Origin: Paeniglutamicibacter psychrophenolicus
GTDB taxonomy: Bacteria; Actinomycetota; Actinomycetes; Actinomycetales; Micrococcaceae
NCBI RefSeq assembly: GCF_030812255.1
Contig: NZ_JAUSSH010000002.1
Span: 62,001-126,000 of the forward strand
Direction: 5' to 3'
DNA length: 64,000 nucleotides
Below the pieces are notes generated by a model, which was not told the DNA's origin, ran no database searches, and saw only the letters and a program-made list of their open reading frames with translations. The number at the start of each line of letters is the position of its first letter. Within the stretch, counting starts at the first letter, position 1. The position numbers were made by a program, and so were the translations under genes. Of the stretch, positions 6,881 through 16,333 are shown piece by piece.

Positions 6881-8488
6881 ATGAAGGCTGCGCACGTCAA
6901 AAGTACTACACTCCGTCCCGAGGACGAGCGGTTGCCCCTGGGCAAAACCATCGCCTACGGACTCCAACACGTACTGACCATGTACGGCGGAATCATCGCG
7001 CCACCGTTGATCATCGGCGGGGCCGCCGGGCTCACCCCCGAGCAGATCGGCGTGCTGGTTGCCAGCTGCCTCTTTGTCGGAGGGCTGGCCACGATCCTGC
7101 AAACCGTCGGCATCCCCTTCTTCGGGGCCCAGCTCCCGCTGGTCCAGGGAACGTCCTTCGCCTCGGTCTCCACCATGGTGGCCATCGTCAACGGCGACGG
7201 CGGCCTGCAATCGGTCTTTGGCGCCGTGCTTGCGGCCTCGCTGATCGGCTTTCTTATCGCGCCCTTCTTCGCCAAGATCGTGCGGTTCTTCCCGCCGGTG
7301 GTCACCGGCGTGGTGATCACGATGATCGGGCTTTCGCTGACTCCCGTGGCAGCCAACTGGGCCATGGGCGGCAACGCCAAGGCCGATGACTACGGCTCGC
7401 TGGCCAACATCGGTCTTGCCGGAATGACGATGCTCATCGTGCTGCTGCTCTCCAAGGTCGGCAAGGCCGCGATCTCGCGCCTGTCGATCCTGCTGGCCAT
7501 GGTCATCGGCACCGTCATCGCCGTGTTCCTGGGCATGGCCGACTTCTCCGCGGTGCCCCACGGGTCGATCTTCGCCTTCCCGCAGCCCTTCGCCTTCGGC
7601 TGGCCGGTCTTCGAGGTCGGCGCGATCGTCTCGATGACCATCGTTGTCATCGTGATCCTCACCGAAACCACTGCCGACATCCTCGCGGTGGGCGAGATTG
7701 CCAAGACCCGCGTCGACTCCAAGCGCATCGCCAACGGCCTGCGCGCCGACATGGCCTCCAGCGTCCTGGCTCCGGTCTTCAACACCTTCACCCAGAGCGC
7801 GTTCGCACAAAACGTCGGACTGGTGGCCATCACCGGGGTCAAGTCCCGATTCGTGGTCACCGCCGGCGGCGGCATCCTGGTGGTGCTGGGCCTGCTGCCG
7901 ATCCTCGGCCGCGTGGTCGCGGCCATCCCCACCCCGGTGCTGGGCGGGGCGGGCATCGTGCTCTTCGGCACCGTTGCCGCCTCGGGCATCCGCACGCTGG
8001 CCAGCGTCAAGTACGAGAACAACCTGAACATGATCATCGTGGCAACCTCCATCGCCTTCGGCGCGCTGCCGATCGTGAAGACGGATTTCTACGACCAGTT
8101 CCCGACCTGGTTCGCCACCATCTTCCACTCGGGCATCAGCTCGGCGGCGGTCATGGCGGTGCTGCTGAACCTGTTGTTCAACGAGCTGAAGATCGGCACC
8201 CCGAAGCGGGACGGCTCGGCATATGCTGCCGCGCCCCCGCGGATGCTAATTGCCGAGCAGATCCCGCGCATCGTCAAGGCCGAAGAAGTCCGCGGGCTGC
8301 TGGAGGGCGACCACTTCAAGTCCGGGCGGCTCATTGACGCGGCCGGCGAGGAAATCCCGGTCGTGGACGACGACGAATTCAAGGGCATCGTGGCGGACTA
8401 CCGCAAGAGGTGCGAGGAGGCCGGCGTGCCCTGCCCGGACGAGTCCGAGTTCGTTCGTTCGGGCCCGGCTTCGCCGCCGCACCACTGA
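6881..8488 (+). CDS. NCS2 family nucleobase permease, probably urate/xanthine transporter
   Basis: This 535-residue inner-membrane protein has about 12-14 hydrophobic segments of the NCS2 (xanthine/uracil/ascorbate) fold. Family features include GLQHVLTMYGGIIAPPLIIG at the N-terminus, the QGTSFASVSTMVAIV stretch, and the TETTADILAVGEI segment that forms the substrate-proximal helix. Position in the urate operon suggests uptake of urate or xanthine by proton symport; the exact substrate is inference. The ATG at 6881 has AAGGAG 7 nt upstream. The C-terminus is a hydrophilic extension of about 100 residues after the last helix, longer than in short family members. A long hairpin follows. Confidence 0.88.
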   Translation: MKAAHVKSTTLRPEDERLPLGKTIAYGLQHVLTMYGGIIAPPLIIGGAAGLTPEQIGVLVASCLFVGGLATILQTVGIPFFGAQLPLVQGTSFASVSTMVAIVNGDGGLQSVFGAVLAASLIGFLIAPFFAKIVRFFPPVVTGVVITMIGLSLTPVAANWAMGGNAKADDYGSLANIGLAGMTMLIVLLLSKVGKAAISRLSILLAMVIGTVIAVFLGMADFSAVPHGSIFAFPQPFAFGWPVFEVGAIVSMTIVVIVILTETTADILAVGEIAKTRVDSKRIANGLRADMASSVLAPVFNTFTQSAFAQNVGLVAITGVKSRFVVTAGGGILVVLGLLPILGRVVAAIPTPVLGGAGIVLFGTVAASGIRTLASVKYENNLNMIIVATSIAFGALPIVKTDFYDQFPTWFATIFHSGISSAAVMAVLLNLLFNELKIGTPKRDGSAYAAAPPRMLIAEQIPRIVKAEEVRGLLEGDHFKSGRLIDAAGEEIPVVDDDEFKGIVADYRKRCEEAGVPCPDESEFVRSGPASPPHH

Positions 8489-8518
8489 GACGCGGGCACT
8501 GCCATCGCGTTGAGCTCC

Positions 8519-8575
8519 AAGGCGGTCCGGCCGGAGGCAGGGAACCAGGTTCCCCGCCTCCGGCCGGACCGCCTT
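8519..8575. terminator. long hairpin between convergent permease and iclR genes
   Basis: A 20-bp perfect inverted repeat (8519-8538 with 8556-8575) encloses a second small stem (GGGAACC with GGTTCCC). The site lies just after the permease stop and just before the end of the convergent regulator gene, so it can serve both directions. No T-tract is obvious. Confidence 0.75.
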
Positions 8576-8593
8576 GTGGTGCCTGCGCCGGAC

Positions 8594-9358
8594 TTAGCCC
8601 GCGGTGACGGCCAGGGCTGCGGAAAGCTGGGCCGTGGCCGCGCGCAGGTGCGGTATGGCCCGGGAGGTGAACTCGTCGGTCACGCGGGTGACGGGCCCGG
8701 ATACGGAGATGGCCATCGGCGTCGGCGCGCCCGGGACCGACATGCCCAGGCAGCGCACGCCCAGTTCCTGCTCTTCCTCGTCGATGGCGTAGCCGCGGGC
8801 GCGGACCGCCTCGAGCTCGTCGAAGAGCTGGTGCATGGTTGTGATGGTCTTGGGCGTGTGGGCGGGCATGCCGGCCTGGTTGACCAGCCGCTGGACCCGG
8901 TCGTTGTCCAGCACCGCCAGGATGGCCTTGCCCACGCTCGTGCCGTGCAGCGAGGAGCGGCGTCCGACCTCGGTGATCATGCGCATGGCGTGCGGCGACT
9001 GGGCCTGGGAGATGTAGGTGACCATGTCGCCGTCGAGCACCGCGATGCTGGCCGATTCGCCCAGTTCGTTCACCAGGGTCTGGAGAATGGGCGTGGACAG
9101 GGCGCCCAGTTGGCGGTTGGCGACTTCGCCGAGGCGGATCAGCCGCGGGCCAAGGGCGTAGCGGCGGTTGTTCAGCTGGCGCACGTAGCCGATTCCGACC
9201 AGGGTGCGCAGCAGCCGGTGGATGGTGGGCAGCGGGAGCGGGGTGTCCACGGCAAGTTCGCTCAGTGCGGCCTCTCCGCCGGCCCGGCCAATGAGTTCGA
9301 GCAGCTCGAATGCGCGCTCGACGGACTGGACGCCCGGTGTCGTCTTTGTTTCGGCCAT
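8594..9358 (-). CDS. IclR family transcriptional regulator, candidate regulator of the purine genes
   Basis: The 254-residue protein has an N-terminal winged helix (residues about 12-70, with GVQSVERAFELLELI and LPTIHRLLRTLVGIGYV) and a C-terminal IclR effector domain (GTSVGKAILAVL, YAIDEEEQELGVRCLGMSV). Members of this family (AllR and IclR of E. coli) control allantoin and glyoxylate genes in response to allantoin, glyoxylate or related acids. It is divergent from the malic enzyme operon and convergent with the urate operon, so it very likely controls one or both. The ATG at 9358 has CAGGAG 7 nt upstream; the longer frame to 9418 has no such site. Confidence 0.88.
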   Translation of the reverse strand: MAETKTTPGVQSVERAFELLELIGRAGGEAALSELAVDTPLPLPTIHRLLRTLVGIGYVRQLNNRRYALGPRLIRLGEVANRQLGALSTPILQTLVNELGESASIAVLDGDMVTYISQAQSPHAMRMITEVGRRSSLHGTSVGKAILAVLDNDRVQRLVNQAGMPAHTPKTITTMHQLFDELEAVRARGYAIDEEEQELGVRCLGMSVPGAPTPMAISVSGPVTRVTDEFTSRAIPHLRAATAQLSAALAVTAG

Positions 9359-9464
9359 GGAGGTGCTCCTGATGTCGGTGGTCCGCGGAGGGGGATTCCC
9401 GGTCCGGCGATCCCGCAAACGGGTGGGTTGTTAGGCCTTACGTTACCGGAGCCGGGGCCAACTT

Positions 9465-9557
9465 TTCCGCAATCCGGAAGTTTTCGTGGAAAATCTAGTG
9501 ACGCAGTCCACAAGTAGGCTTGTAATTTCACTGAGTAGATAATAGTATCCACTATAC
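9465..9557. promoter_or_regulatory. operator-like palindromes between iclR and malic enzyme
   Basis: The 222-bp divergent gap contains three short inverted repeats. TTCCG (9465-9469) pairs with CGGAA (9475-9479), TTTTC (9481-9485) with GAAAA (9489-9493) around a GTG centre, and GTAT (9545-9548) with ATAC (9554-9557). The middle one contains TGGAAA at 9487-9492, a hexamer also found before uraD, hyi and allB. They are candidate binding sites for the adjacent IclR regulator. Confidence 0.45.
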
Positions 9558-9580
9558 GGAAACATTTACAGGAGGACGAA

Positions 9581-10969
9581 ATGGCTGTTCCAAGCCCAGG
9601 CTACTCAGTGACGTTGCGTGTTGAAACGCCCGTCTCCATTACGGCGACCACCGAATTGGCTGCCGCGGTCGGCCGCGCAGGCGGCTCCATCACGGCACTG
9701 GACGTGGCCGAGTCCGGCCACGACACCATGGTCGTCGACGTCAGCTGCAACACCACCGACGCCGACCACGGACAGGTCGTCCGCGATGCGCTGAACGACC
9801 TCGAGGGCGTCACCGTCCGAAATATTTCCGACCGCACCTTCCTGATGCACCTGGGCGGCAAGCTCGAGGTCGTCCCGAAGGTCGCCCTGCGCAACCGCGA
9901 CGACCTCTCCCGCGCCTACACCCCGGGTGTGGCCCGCGTGTGCATGGCCATCGCCGAGAACCCCGAGGATGCCCGCAACCTCACCATCAAGCGCAACACC
10001 ATCGCCGTGGTCACCGACGGCTCGGCCGTCCTGGGCCTGGGCAACATCGGCCCGGCCGCGGCCCTTCCGGTCATGGAGGGCAAGGCGGCGCTGTTCAAGC
10101 AGTTCGCCAACGTCGATGCCTGGCCGGTCTGCCTGGACACCCAGGACACCGAGGAGATCATCATGATCGTCAAGGCCCTCGCCCCGGTCTACGGAGGGGT
10201 GAACCTCGAGGACATCGCGGCCCCGCGCTGCTTCGAGATCGAGGCCCGGCTGCGCGAGGAACTGGACATCCCGGTCTTCCACGACGACCAGCACGGCACC
10301 GCCATCGTCACCCTGGCCGCCCTGACCAACGCACTGCTGGTGGTCGGCAAGCAGATCGACCAGGTCCGCATCGTCGTCTCCGGCGTCGGCGCCGCCGGCA
10401 ACGCCATCATCCAGCTGCTGGCCGCACGCGGCGCGAAGAACATCATTGCCGCAGGCCGCAACGGAGCGATCAGTGCCGCGGATGTCTCCTCCGACCCGCA
10501 CCGCCAGTGGCTCGCCGAGAACACCAACCCGGAGCAATTCACCGGAACGCTCAAGGAAGCCGTTGTCGGGGCCGATGTCTTCATCGGTGTTTCGGCACCG
10601 AACGTCCTGGACGAGGCCGACATCGCAGCCATGAACAAGGACGCCATCGTCTTTGCCATGGCCAACCCGGACCCGGAGGTCGATCCGATCGCCGCCGGAC
10701 GCCACGCAGCAGTGGTTGCCACGGGCCGTTCGGACTTCCCGAACCAGATCAACAACGTGCTGGCATTCCCGGGCTTCTTCCGCGGCCTGCTCGATGCCCG
10801 CGTTGCAGACATCACCGACGAAATGTTGTTGGCCGCAGCCGATGCCATTTCCGCCCGCGTCAGCCAAGATGAACTTAACCCCGGCTTCATCATTCCCTCC
10901 GTCTTCGACCCGCATGTGGCCGCAGACGTTGCCCAGGCCGTTGCCACCGCGGCCGCGAAAAACAAGTAG
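9581..10969 (+). CDS. NAD(P)-dependent malic enzyme with N-terminal ACT domain
   Basis: The enzyme oxidatively decarboxylates malate to pyruvate. The 462-residue protein begins with an ACT domain (residues about 8-80: [23 protein letters not shown]), a ligand-binding module often sensing amino acids or other small effectors. The malic enzyme core follows: [32 protein letters not shown], the metal site [12 protein letters not shown] and [11 protein letters not shown], and the Rossmann motif GVGAAGNA. It heads an operon with malate synthase, so glyoxylate condensed with acetyl-CoA to malate can be passed on to pyruvate. A strong GGAGGA ribosome binding site precedes the ATG. Confidence 0.92.
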   Translation: MAVPSPGYSVTLRVETPVSITATTELAAAVGRAGGSITALDVAESGHDTMVVDVSCNTTDADHGQVVRDALNDLEGVTVRNISDRTFLMHLGGKLEVVPKVALRNRDDLSRAYTPGVARVCMAIAENPEDARNLTIKRNTIAVVTDGSAVLGLGNIGPAAALPVMEGKAALFKQFANVDAWPVCLDTQDTEEIIMIVKALAPVYGGVNLEDIAAPRCFEIEARLREELDIPVFHDDQHGTAIVTLAALTNALLVVGKQIDQVRIVVSGVGAAGNAIIQLLAARGAKNIIAAGRNGAISAADVSSDPHRQWLAENTNPEQFTGTLKEAVVGADVFIGVSAPNVLDEADIAAMNKDAIVFAMANPDPEVDPIAAGRHAAVVATGRSDFPNQINNVLAFPGFFRGLLDARVADITDEMLLAAADAISARVSQDELNPGFIIPSVFDPHVAADVAQAVATAAAKNK

Positions 10970-10991
10970 CAAGAAAGTCTGGTCCACCACC

Positions 10992-12620
10992 ATGAGCATC
11001 ACCCTGACCCACACCCCGGCCGTTGCCAAGGCCGATGAGATCCTTTCCCCCGCGGCCCTGGCCTTCGTGCAGAAGCTGCACGAAAAGTTCGCCTCCACCC
11101 GCGAGACGCTCCTCGAGGCGCGCGTTGCCGCGCGCGCCGAGGTAGTCAAGACCGGCACCCTGGACTTCGACCCGGCCACCGCGGAAATCCGCAACGGCGA
11201 CTGGAAGGTCGCCCCGGCCCCTGCAGCGCTGCAGGACCGCCGCGTGGAAATCACCGGCCCGGCCACCCCTGCCAAGATGGCCATCAACGCCCTGAACTCC
11301 GGCGCCAAGGTCTGGCTCGCGGACCTCGAAGACGCCTCGACCCCGACCTGGCACAACGTCATCGACGCCCTGGTGAACCTCACCGACGCCGCCGCCGGCA
11401 CCCTGTCCTTCGAGGACGCGGGCAACGGCAAGTCCTACGCGCTGCGCACCGACGCACCGCTGGCCACCGTCGTGGTCCGCCCACGCGGCTGGCACCTGCC
11501 CGAGGCCAACGTGCTCATCAACGGCGAACAAGCCGTCGGCGCACTGGTCGACTTCGGCCTGCACTTCTTCCACAACGCGCGTGTGCTTTCGGAAAAGGGC
11601 CAGGGCCCGTTCTACTACCTGCCCAAGATGGAGTCCCACCTCGAGTCCCGCCTGTGGAACGACGTGTTCTCCTTCGCCGAGGCCGAGCTGGGCATCGAAC
11701 ACGGCACGGTGCGCGCCACCATGCTCATCGAGACCATCACCGCCGCATTCCAGATGGACGAGATGCTCTACGAGCTGCGCGACTACGCCTCGGGCCTGAA
11801 CGCCGGGCGCTGGGACTACCTCTTCTCCATCATCAAGTACTTCCGCGAGGCCGGCGACGCGTTCATCATGCCCGACCGCGCCGACGTGGCAATGACCGCC
11901 CCGATGATGCGCGCCTACACCGAACTGCTGGTGGCCACCTGCCACAAGCGCGGAGCCTTCGCGATGGGCGGCATGGCCGCGGTCATCCCGAACCGCCGCG
12001 AACCCGAGGTCACCGCAGCGGCCTTCGAGAAGGTCCGTGCGGACAAGACCCGCGAGGCCAACGACGGCTTCGACGGCTCCTGGGTCGCACACCCGGACCT
12101 GGTCCCGGTCTGCGTGGAGGTCTTCGACTCCGTGCTGGGGGAGAAGCCCAACCAGATCGACCGGCAGCGCCCGGAGGTCAACGTGACCGCCGCACAGCTG
12201 CTCGATGTTGCCTCCGCACCGGGCTCGGTCACCGAGGCCGGGCTCAACACCAACCTCTACGTGGCGGTGGCCTACACCGCCGTGTGGCTCTCGGGCACCG
12301 GCGCGGTGGCCATCCACAACCTCATGGAGGATGCGGCAACCGCCGAGATCTCGCGTTCGCAGATCTGGCAGCAGATCCACAACAAGGTCGTCGCCGCGGA
12401 CACCGGCAACACCATCACCGCCGAGCTGGTCGCCAAGGCCCTCGAGGTGCAGGTTGCCAAGCTGCGTGCCGAGGTCAACGACGAGAAGGCCTTCAAGGCG
12501 TACTACGCACCGGCAGCCGATTTGATCGGCCGCCTGGTCTCCGGCCGCGACGAGGACTTCGAAGACTTCCTCACCCTTCCGGCCTACCGCCTGCTGAGCA
12601 CCGAACTGGTGTCGAAGTGA
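10992..12620 (+). CDS. aceB: malate synthase A
   Basis: Malate synthase condenses glyoxylate with acetyl-CoA to malate in the cytoplasm. The 542-residue length fits the A isoform (about 530-550), rather than the G isoform (about 720). Signatures are [20 protein letters not shown] with the adjacent [43 protein letters not shown], the [13 protein letters not shown] tract and the GMAAVIPNR region. The ATG at 10992 lies 22 bp after the malic enzyme stop with only a weak AGAAAG upstream. Here it disposes of the glyoxylate released by allantoin breakdown; isocitrate lyase is not nearby. The next gene overlaps its stop codon. Confidence 0.94.
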   Translation: MSITLTHTPAVAKADEILSPAALAFVQKLHEKFASTRETLLEARVAARAEVVKTGTLDFDPATAEIRNGDWKVAPAPAALQDRRVEITGPATPAKMAINALNSGAKVWLADLEDASTPTWHNVIDALVNLTDAAAGTLSFEDAGNGKSYALRTDAPLATVVVRPRGWHLPEANVLINGEQAVGALVDFGLHFFHNARVLSEKGQGPFYYLPKMESHLESRLWNDVFSFAEAELGIEHGTVRATMLIETITAAFQMDEMLYELRDYASGLNAGRWDYLFSIIKYFREAGDAFIMPDRADVAMTAPMMRAYTELLVATCHKRGAFAMGGMAAVIPNRREPEVTAAAFEKVRADKTREANDGFDGSWVAHPDLVPVCVEVFDSVLGEKPNQIDRQRPEVNVTAAQLLDVASAPGSVTEAGLNTNLYVAVAYTAVWLSGTGAVAIHNLMEDAATAEISRSQIWQQIHNKVVAADTGNTITAELVAKALEVQVAKLRAEVNDEKAFKAYYAPAADLIGRLVSGRDEDFEDFLTLPAYRLLSTELVSK

Positions 12621-13894
12621 GTGCCGGCGGCGTGCTTGGCGCCGAGACCCTGGCAACCGTTGAGCGCGACCTCGCGGCCACCGACGAGCTGCTGAGCAAG
12701 GGCTACCCGGGGGACTCCGGGGTCCGCCAGCCGATCCACACGCTCTACATCCCGGCCGACCGCTACACCCCCGAGCTGCCCGCAGCCATGGGCGCGGCGG
12801 CGCTGGAAAAGGCCGGCGGCACCGCCGGCCTGGCGGCCCTGGCCGGACGGCTGGGCCTGTCCCAGCCCGGCGAGCTGGCCGAGCTGGTCGCCGCGAAGCT
12901 GGAGCGCGAGCCCATCGAGGACCTGCGCCTTGACTTCGAGGACGGCTATGGGGATCCCGGGGACGACATCGAGGACGCCGCCGTCATCAAGGCCGCGCAG
13001 CTGGTCACCCAGGCCGTTGCCGAGGGAACGGCCCCGCCGTTCATCGGCATCCGCTTCAAGTGCTTCGAGGCGCCCACCCGGGCCCGCGGGCTGCGCACCC
13101 TTGACCTGTTCGTCTCCACGCTGGCGCGTGCCGGCGAGCTGCCCGAGGGCCTGGTGCTGACCCTTCCGAAGGTCACCACCGTCGCCCAGGTGAAGGCCAT
13201 GGTCTTCGTCTGCGAGCAGCTCGAGGCCGCCCACGGCCTGCCGGCCGGACGCCTGCGCTTCGAGGTGCAGATGGAAACCCCGCAGCTGATCCTCGCCGCC
13301 GATGGCACGGTGCCCTCCGCGGCACTGATCCACGCCGGGAAGGGCCGCGTTTCCTCGCTGCACTACGGCACCTACGACTACTCGGCCTCGCTCGGCATTG
13401 CCGCGGCCTACCAGTCGATGGAGCACCCGGCAGCGGACTACGCCAAGAACGTCATGCAGGTGGCCGTTGCCGGCACCGGTGTGCACCTCTCCGACGGCTC
13501 GACCAACATCCTGCCCCTCGGCGAGGCTGATCAGGTCGAGGCTGCCTGGGCGCTGCATGCCCGTCTGGTGCGCCGCCACCTGGAACGCGGCATCTACCAG
13601 GGCTGGGACCTGCACGCCCACCAGCTGGCCACCCGCTACCTGGCGACCTACGCGTTCTACCGCGAGGGCTTTGCCGCCGCGGCGGTGCGCCTGCGCAACT
13701 ACGTCCACAAGGTCGAATCGGCCATCATGGACGAGCCGGCCACCGCGAAGGCGCTGGCCAACTTCATCCGCCGCGGGCTGATCTGCGGTGCGTTGACGGG
13801 TGGGGAAATCACCGAGCAGGCAGAAATTTCATTGACCACCCTAGAAGCAATCGCGCTTGCGCGAGCAACACAGACGGAGGATTCACATGTCTAA
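12617..13894 (+). CDS. DUF6986 / CitE-like (HpcH/HpaI superfamily) protein of unknown function
   Basis: The 425-residue protein resembles the TIM-barrel CitE / malyl-CoA lyase superfamily. It has an acidic metal-binding stretch (LRLDFEDGYGDPGDDIED), RFEVQMETPQLIL with the conserved Glu, and GRVSSLHYGTYDYSASLGIA near the active site. The reaction is unknown; such enzymes cleave or form C-C bonds next to a carboxylate or CoA thioester. It starts with GTG inside the malate synthase stop (4-nt GTGA overlap) and ends 8 nt inside allE, so it is translationally coupled in the middle of the glyoxylate/ureidoglycine operon. That position suggests a substrate derived from glyoxylate or ureidoglycolate, which is inference. 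Confidence 0.8.
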   Translation: MSAGGVLGAETLATVERDLAATDELLSKGYPGDSGVRQPIHTLYIPADRYTPELPAAMGAAALEKAGGTAGLAALAGRLGLSQPGELAELVAAKLEREPIEDLRLDFEDGYGDPGDDIEDAAVIKAAQLVTQAVAEGTAPPFIGIRFKCFEAPTRARGLRTLDLFVSTLARAGELPEGLVLTLPKVTTVAQVKAMVFVCEQLEAAHGLPAGRLRFEVQMETPQLILAADGTVPSAALIHAGKGRVSSLHYGTYDYSASLGIAAAYQSMEHPAADYAKNVMQVAVAGTGVHLSDGSTNILPLGEADQVEAAWALHARLVRRHLERGIYQGWDLHAHQLATRYLATYAFYREGFAAAAVRLRNYVHKVESAIMDEPATAKALANFIRRGLICGALTGGEITEQAEISLTTLEAIALARATQTEDSHV

Positions 13895-14723
13895 GATCCA
13901 GACCCGAGCCGATGCAAGCTACTACTCCAACTACGGCGGGCACCCGCCGCAGACCGACCTGCTGACGGACCGCGCCATCGTCACCGAGGCGTACACGGTG
14001 ATCCCGCGCGGCGTGCTGCGCGACATCGTCACCTCCGTCTTCCCGGAATGGACCGGAACCCGTGCCTGGGTGCTGAACCGCCCGGTCGCCGGCGGGGCGA
14101 CCACCTTCGCCCAGTCCATCGTCGAGGTTTCCCCCGGCGGCGGCTCGGAGAAGCCGGAGCCGCAGGCCGAGGTCCAGTCCTTCCTCTTCGTGGTCGCAGG
14201 TGCACTGACCGTGACCATCAACGGGCAGACCCAGACCCTGGAAGAAGGCGGCTTCGCCTTCGCCCCGGCGGGTGCCACCTGGTCGGCGCACAACAACGGC
14301 GTCGAGGTTGCCACCTTCCACTGGATCCGCAAGCGCTACGAGGTCCTGGCCGGCGTCGCCGCCCCGGGCCCGGTCTTCGGCAACGAGAAGGACATGGCAC
14401 AGGGTGCCATGCCTGAAACCGACGGCAAGTGGCGCACCACGCGCATGCTTGACCCGGAGGACGTGGCATTCGACTTCGGCGTGAACATCGTGACCTTCGA
14501 ACCGGGCGCATCGATCCCGTTCGCCGAGACCCACGTGATGGAGCACGGCCTGTACGTGCTCGAGGGCAAGGCCGTCTACCGCCTGAACGCGGACTGGGTT
14601 GAGGTCGAGGAAGGGGACTACATGTCCCTGCGCGCCTTCTGCCCGCAGGCCTGCTACGCCGGTGGACCGTCAAACTTCCGCTACCTGCTCTACAAGGACC
14701 AGAACCGCCAGATCGCGCTGTAG
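13887..14723 (+). CDS. allE: (S)-ureidoglycine aminohydrolase
   Basis: AllE releases ammonia from S-ureidoglycine to give S-ureidoglycolate in allantoin catabolism, using Mn2+. The 278-residue protein is a bicupin. The first cupin covers about residues 60-130 (QSFLFVVAGALTVTINGQTQTLEEGGFAFAPAG), the second about residues 190-270 (VTFEPGASIPFAETHVMEHGLYVLEGKAVYRL) with the metal-binding His/Glu/His residues of the active cupin (ETHVMEHG). The ATG at 13887 has ACGGAGG 6 nt upstream and overlaps the previous gene by 8 nt. Allantoate amidohydrolase, which makes its substrate, is not in this window. A terminator hairpin follows. Confidence 0.92.
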   Translation: MSKIQTRADASYYSNYGGHPPQTDLLTDRAIVTEAYTVIPRGVLRDIVTSVFPEWTGTRAWVLNRPVAGGATTFAQSIVEVSPGGGSEKPEPQAEVQSFLFVVAGALTVTINGQTQTLEEGGFAFAPAGATWSAHNNGVEVATFHWIRKRYEVLAGVAAPGPVFGNEKDMAQGAMPETDGKWRTTRMLDPEDVAFDFGVNIVTFEPGASIPFAETHVMEHGLYVLEGKAVYRLNADWVEVEEGDYMSLRAFCPQACYAGGPSNFRYLLYKDQNRQIAL

Positions 14724-14737
14724 TCCCGCAAAAGGCC

Positions 14738-14793
14738 AAAGCCGGGTGTACGCGAATCCAATCTTCCTGGATTCGCGTGTACCCGGCTTTTTT
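14738..14793 (+). terminator. rho-independent terminator after allE
   Basis: A 23-bp near-perfect stem (14738-14760 with 14768-14790, two mismatches) with a 7-nt loop is followed by a run of six T. It ends the malic enzyme-aceB-DUF6986-allE operon and faces the end of the convergent DinB-like gene. Confidence 0.88.
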
Positions 14794-14815
14794 GCTCTCC
14801 GGATTCGGGCCGTGC

Positions 14816-15514
14816 CTACCAGGCGGGCAGCACCGGCAGTTCCCCGTTGGCTTCGACGTGCCGTCCCTGTCCGCGGGAAAGCCATTCGAGCATGCCCTCG
14901 CGGTCGGATTCCACGCGCAGGGCACCGTCGCCGATGACCCACGTATCGCCTTCCTCGGTCACCAGGGTCATGCCCGGGGCGTTCTTGGCCCGCATAGTGC
15001 GCACCGCGGCCTCGACGGCGTCCAACTGGGAATCCGGGTCGGCCTCCGCGATGGTCCAAGCGGTGTCCAGGTCCTGGTGGTGGACGACGATTTCGGCGAT
15101 GCGCAGCGCCACAATGGAGGTGGCGGGGATGACCTTGCCGTGCAGGTCCACCTCTTCGACGGCGAGCTGGCCGGTCAGGCGTTCGGTCTGCTCGGCGAAG
15201 AATTCGGCGGAGGTTCGGAATTTCTCGACCAGTTCGTGGCCGGGGAGTGCCGCGAGGGCAGCGATCTCCTCGGCGCGGGCCTCGGGCGATGCGTAGAGCT
15301 GCTGCTCGTCCCCGGTGGTGGCCCAGTCGATGAGCTTCACCAGGGCACGGCCGTTGGAGGCGAGGTGGGCGATGACATCTGCCCTGCTCCAGCCCTCGCA
15401 CAGCGATGGTGCGGCCATTTCATCGGCGGACAGGGTCTCAATCGTTGCCAGCATCATGGAGGTTTCGCGGCCGAGGCGGGAGAGGTCAGAGTGCAAGCGG
15501 GCGGGGTTGATCAT
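14816..15514 (-). CDS. maleylpyruvate isomerase-type (DinB-fold) protein, TIGR03083-like
   Basis: The 232-residue protein has an N-terminal DinB-like four-helix bundle of the actinobacterial maleylpyruvate-isomerase superfamily. Features are LCEGWSRADVIAHLASNGRALVKL (with a metal-ligand His), and ALRIAEIVVHHQDLDTAW, which supplies further His ligands. The C-terminal half (GMTLVTEEGDTWVIGDGALRV) resembles the sterol-carrier-like domain. The family contains mycothiol-dependent isomerases and many uncharacterised mycothiol-linked proteins, so the specific reaction is open. The ATG at 15514 lies 6 nt from a minus-strand TATGGT, consistent with leaderless transcription. The 186-bp gap to the PIN gene shows nothing else. 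Confidence 0.75.
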   Translation of the reverse strand: MINPARLHSDLSRLGRETSMMLATIETLSADEMAAPSLCEGWSRADVIAHLASNGRALVKLIDWATTGDEQQLYASPEARAEEIAALAALPGHELVEKFRTSAEFFAEQTERLTGQLAVEEVDLHGKVIPATSIVALRIAEIVVHHQDLDTAWTIAEADPDSQLDAVEAAVRTMRAKNAPGMTLVTEEGDTWVIGDGALRVESDREGMLEWLSRGQGRHVEANGELPVLPAW

Positions 15515-15700
15515 GTGGACACCATACCAACGCGCAAGCGTCTTTTTGCTCCGCAAATCGATCCATAGGCAACCGCTATCAACTCATATCTCTGTGTCCG
15601 TTGGGCTTCCGCGGAGGGCATCTCGGAGGGCTAGCATTGACGCGCGGCGCGTGCGCTGGCCGGCACGATGAAGGATCCGGGACGGTGCCCGGATGCAGGC

Positions 15701-16333
15701 CTACGGATACGGCTTGTGCCAAAGCCCGGCGTCCAACAGCCCGCTGCGTTCGATCGGAACCAAGCCGTCATCGAGGCACCTGAGCCGGGTGTAGATCTCC
15801 CGCATTTCCCCCTTGCCGGCAACCAGTCCGTGCTGCGCGGCCAACTTCAGGACTGTGACGGTGCCGACCAGCGCGATCCTGCCCACGCGCGGGTTCCCCG
15901 CCTCGCGCAGGCGCTTCAAGCGGCTGCGCTGGACGCTGGCAAGCTGCCGCCCGGCACCGTCATCAATCAGGACGGTGACCTCTGCGCCGGCCTTGGCTGC
16001 GACCAGTGCGTGGGCGATGACCATGATCTCCCCGAGGTCCTTGCCGGTCTTCATGCGGTCGGCCATGGGCATCCCGGCGACGTCGGTGACCGCCCGTGCC
16101 AACTCATCGGTCCACTCGTCGGACAGGATCTGCATGTATTGGCCCAGCCTCGACCAGACAACCGAGGCATGCCCAAAACGGCCTTCTTCCCGATTCGCCT
16201 TGCGCAGGACCTCGTCGCGCACCGTCTCGGGCGCACAGAGCGGCCCGAGCACACCGATGAGCAGGCGCTGCTTGTTGATGGAGAAGAAGTTGAGCGCGGG
16301 TCCTGCATCGATGACCGGTCGGTGTGCCGTCAA
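15701..16333 (-). CDS. PIN-domain protein, third gene of an XRE-ImmA-PIN operon
   Basis: The 210-residue protein has the spaced acidic residues of a PIN nuclease: Asp9 in VIDAGPALNF, Asp40/Glu41 in TVRDEVL, Asp99/Glu102 in GKDLGEIMVIAHAL, and Asp124/Asp125 in VLIDDGAGRQL. PIN domains are Mg2+-dependent RNases, most often toxins of VapBC pairs. This one is longer than typical VapC (about 130-140 residues), with an extra C-terminal half. The start is a TTG overlapping the stop of the metallopeptidase gene (TTGA), so the two are translationally coupled. No VapB-like antitoxin is seen; the XRE and ImmA partners are the candidates for control. Confidence 0.72.
   Translation of the reverse strand: MTAHRPVIDAGPALNFFSINKQRLLIGVLGPLCAPETVRDEVLRKANREEGRFGHASVVWSRLGQYMQILSDEWTDELARAVTDVAGMPMADRMKTGKDLGEIMVIAHALVAAKAGAEVTVLIDDGAGRQLASVQRSRLKRLREAGNPRVGRIALVGTVTVLKLAAQHGLVAGKGEMREIYTRLRCLDDGLVPIERSGLLDAGLWHKPYP

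Noticed and set aside
6875-8128. A 417-codon minus-strand frame opposite the NCS2 permease
   Set aside because: Low-complexity composition (Gly, Asp, His) mirrors the codon bias of the permease gene on the other strand.
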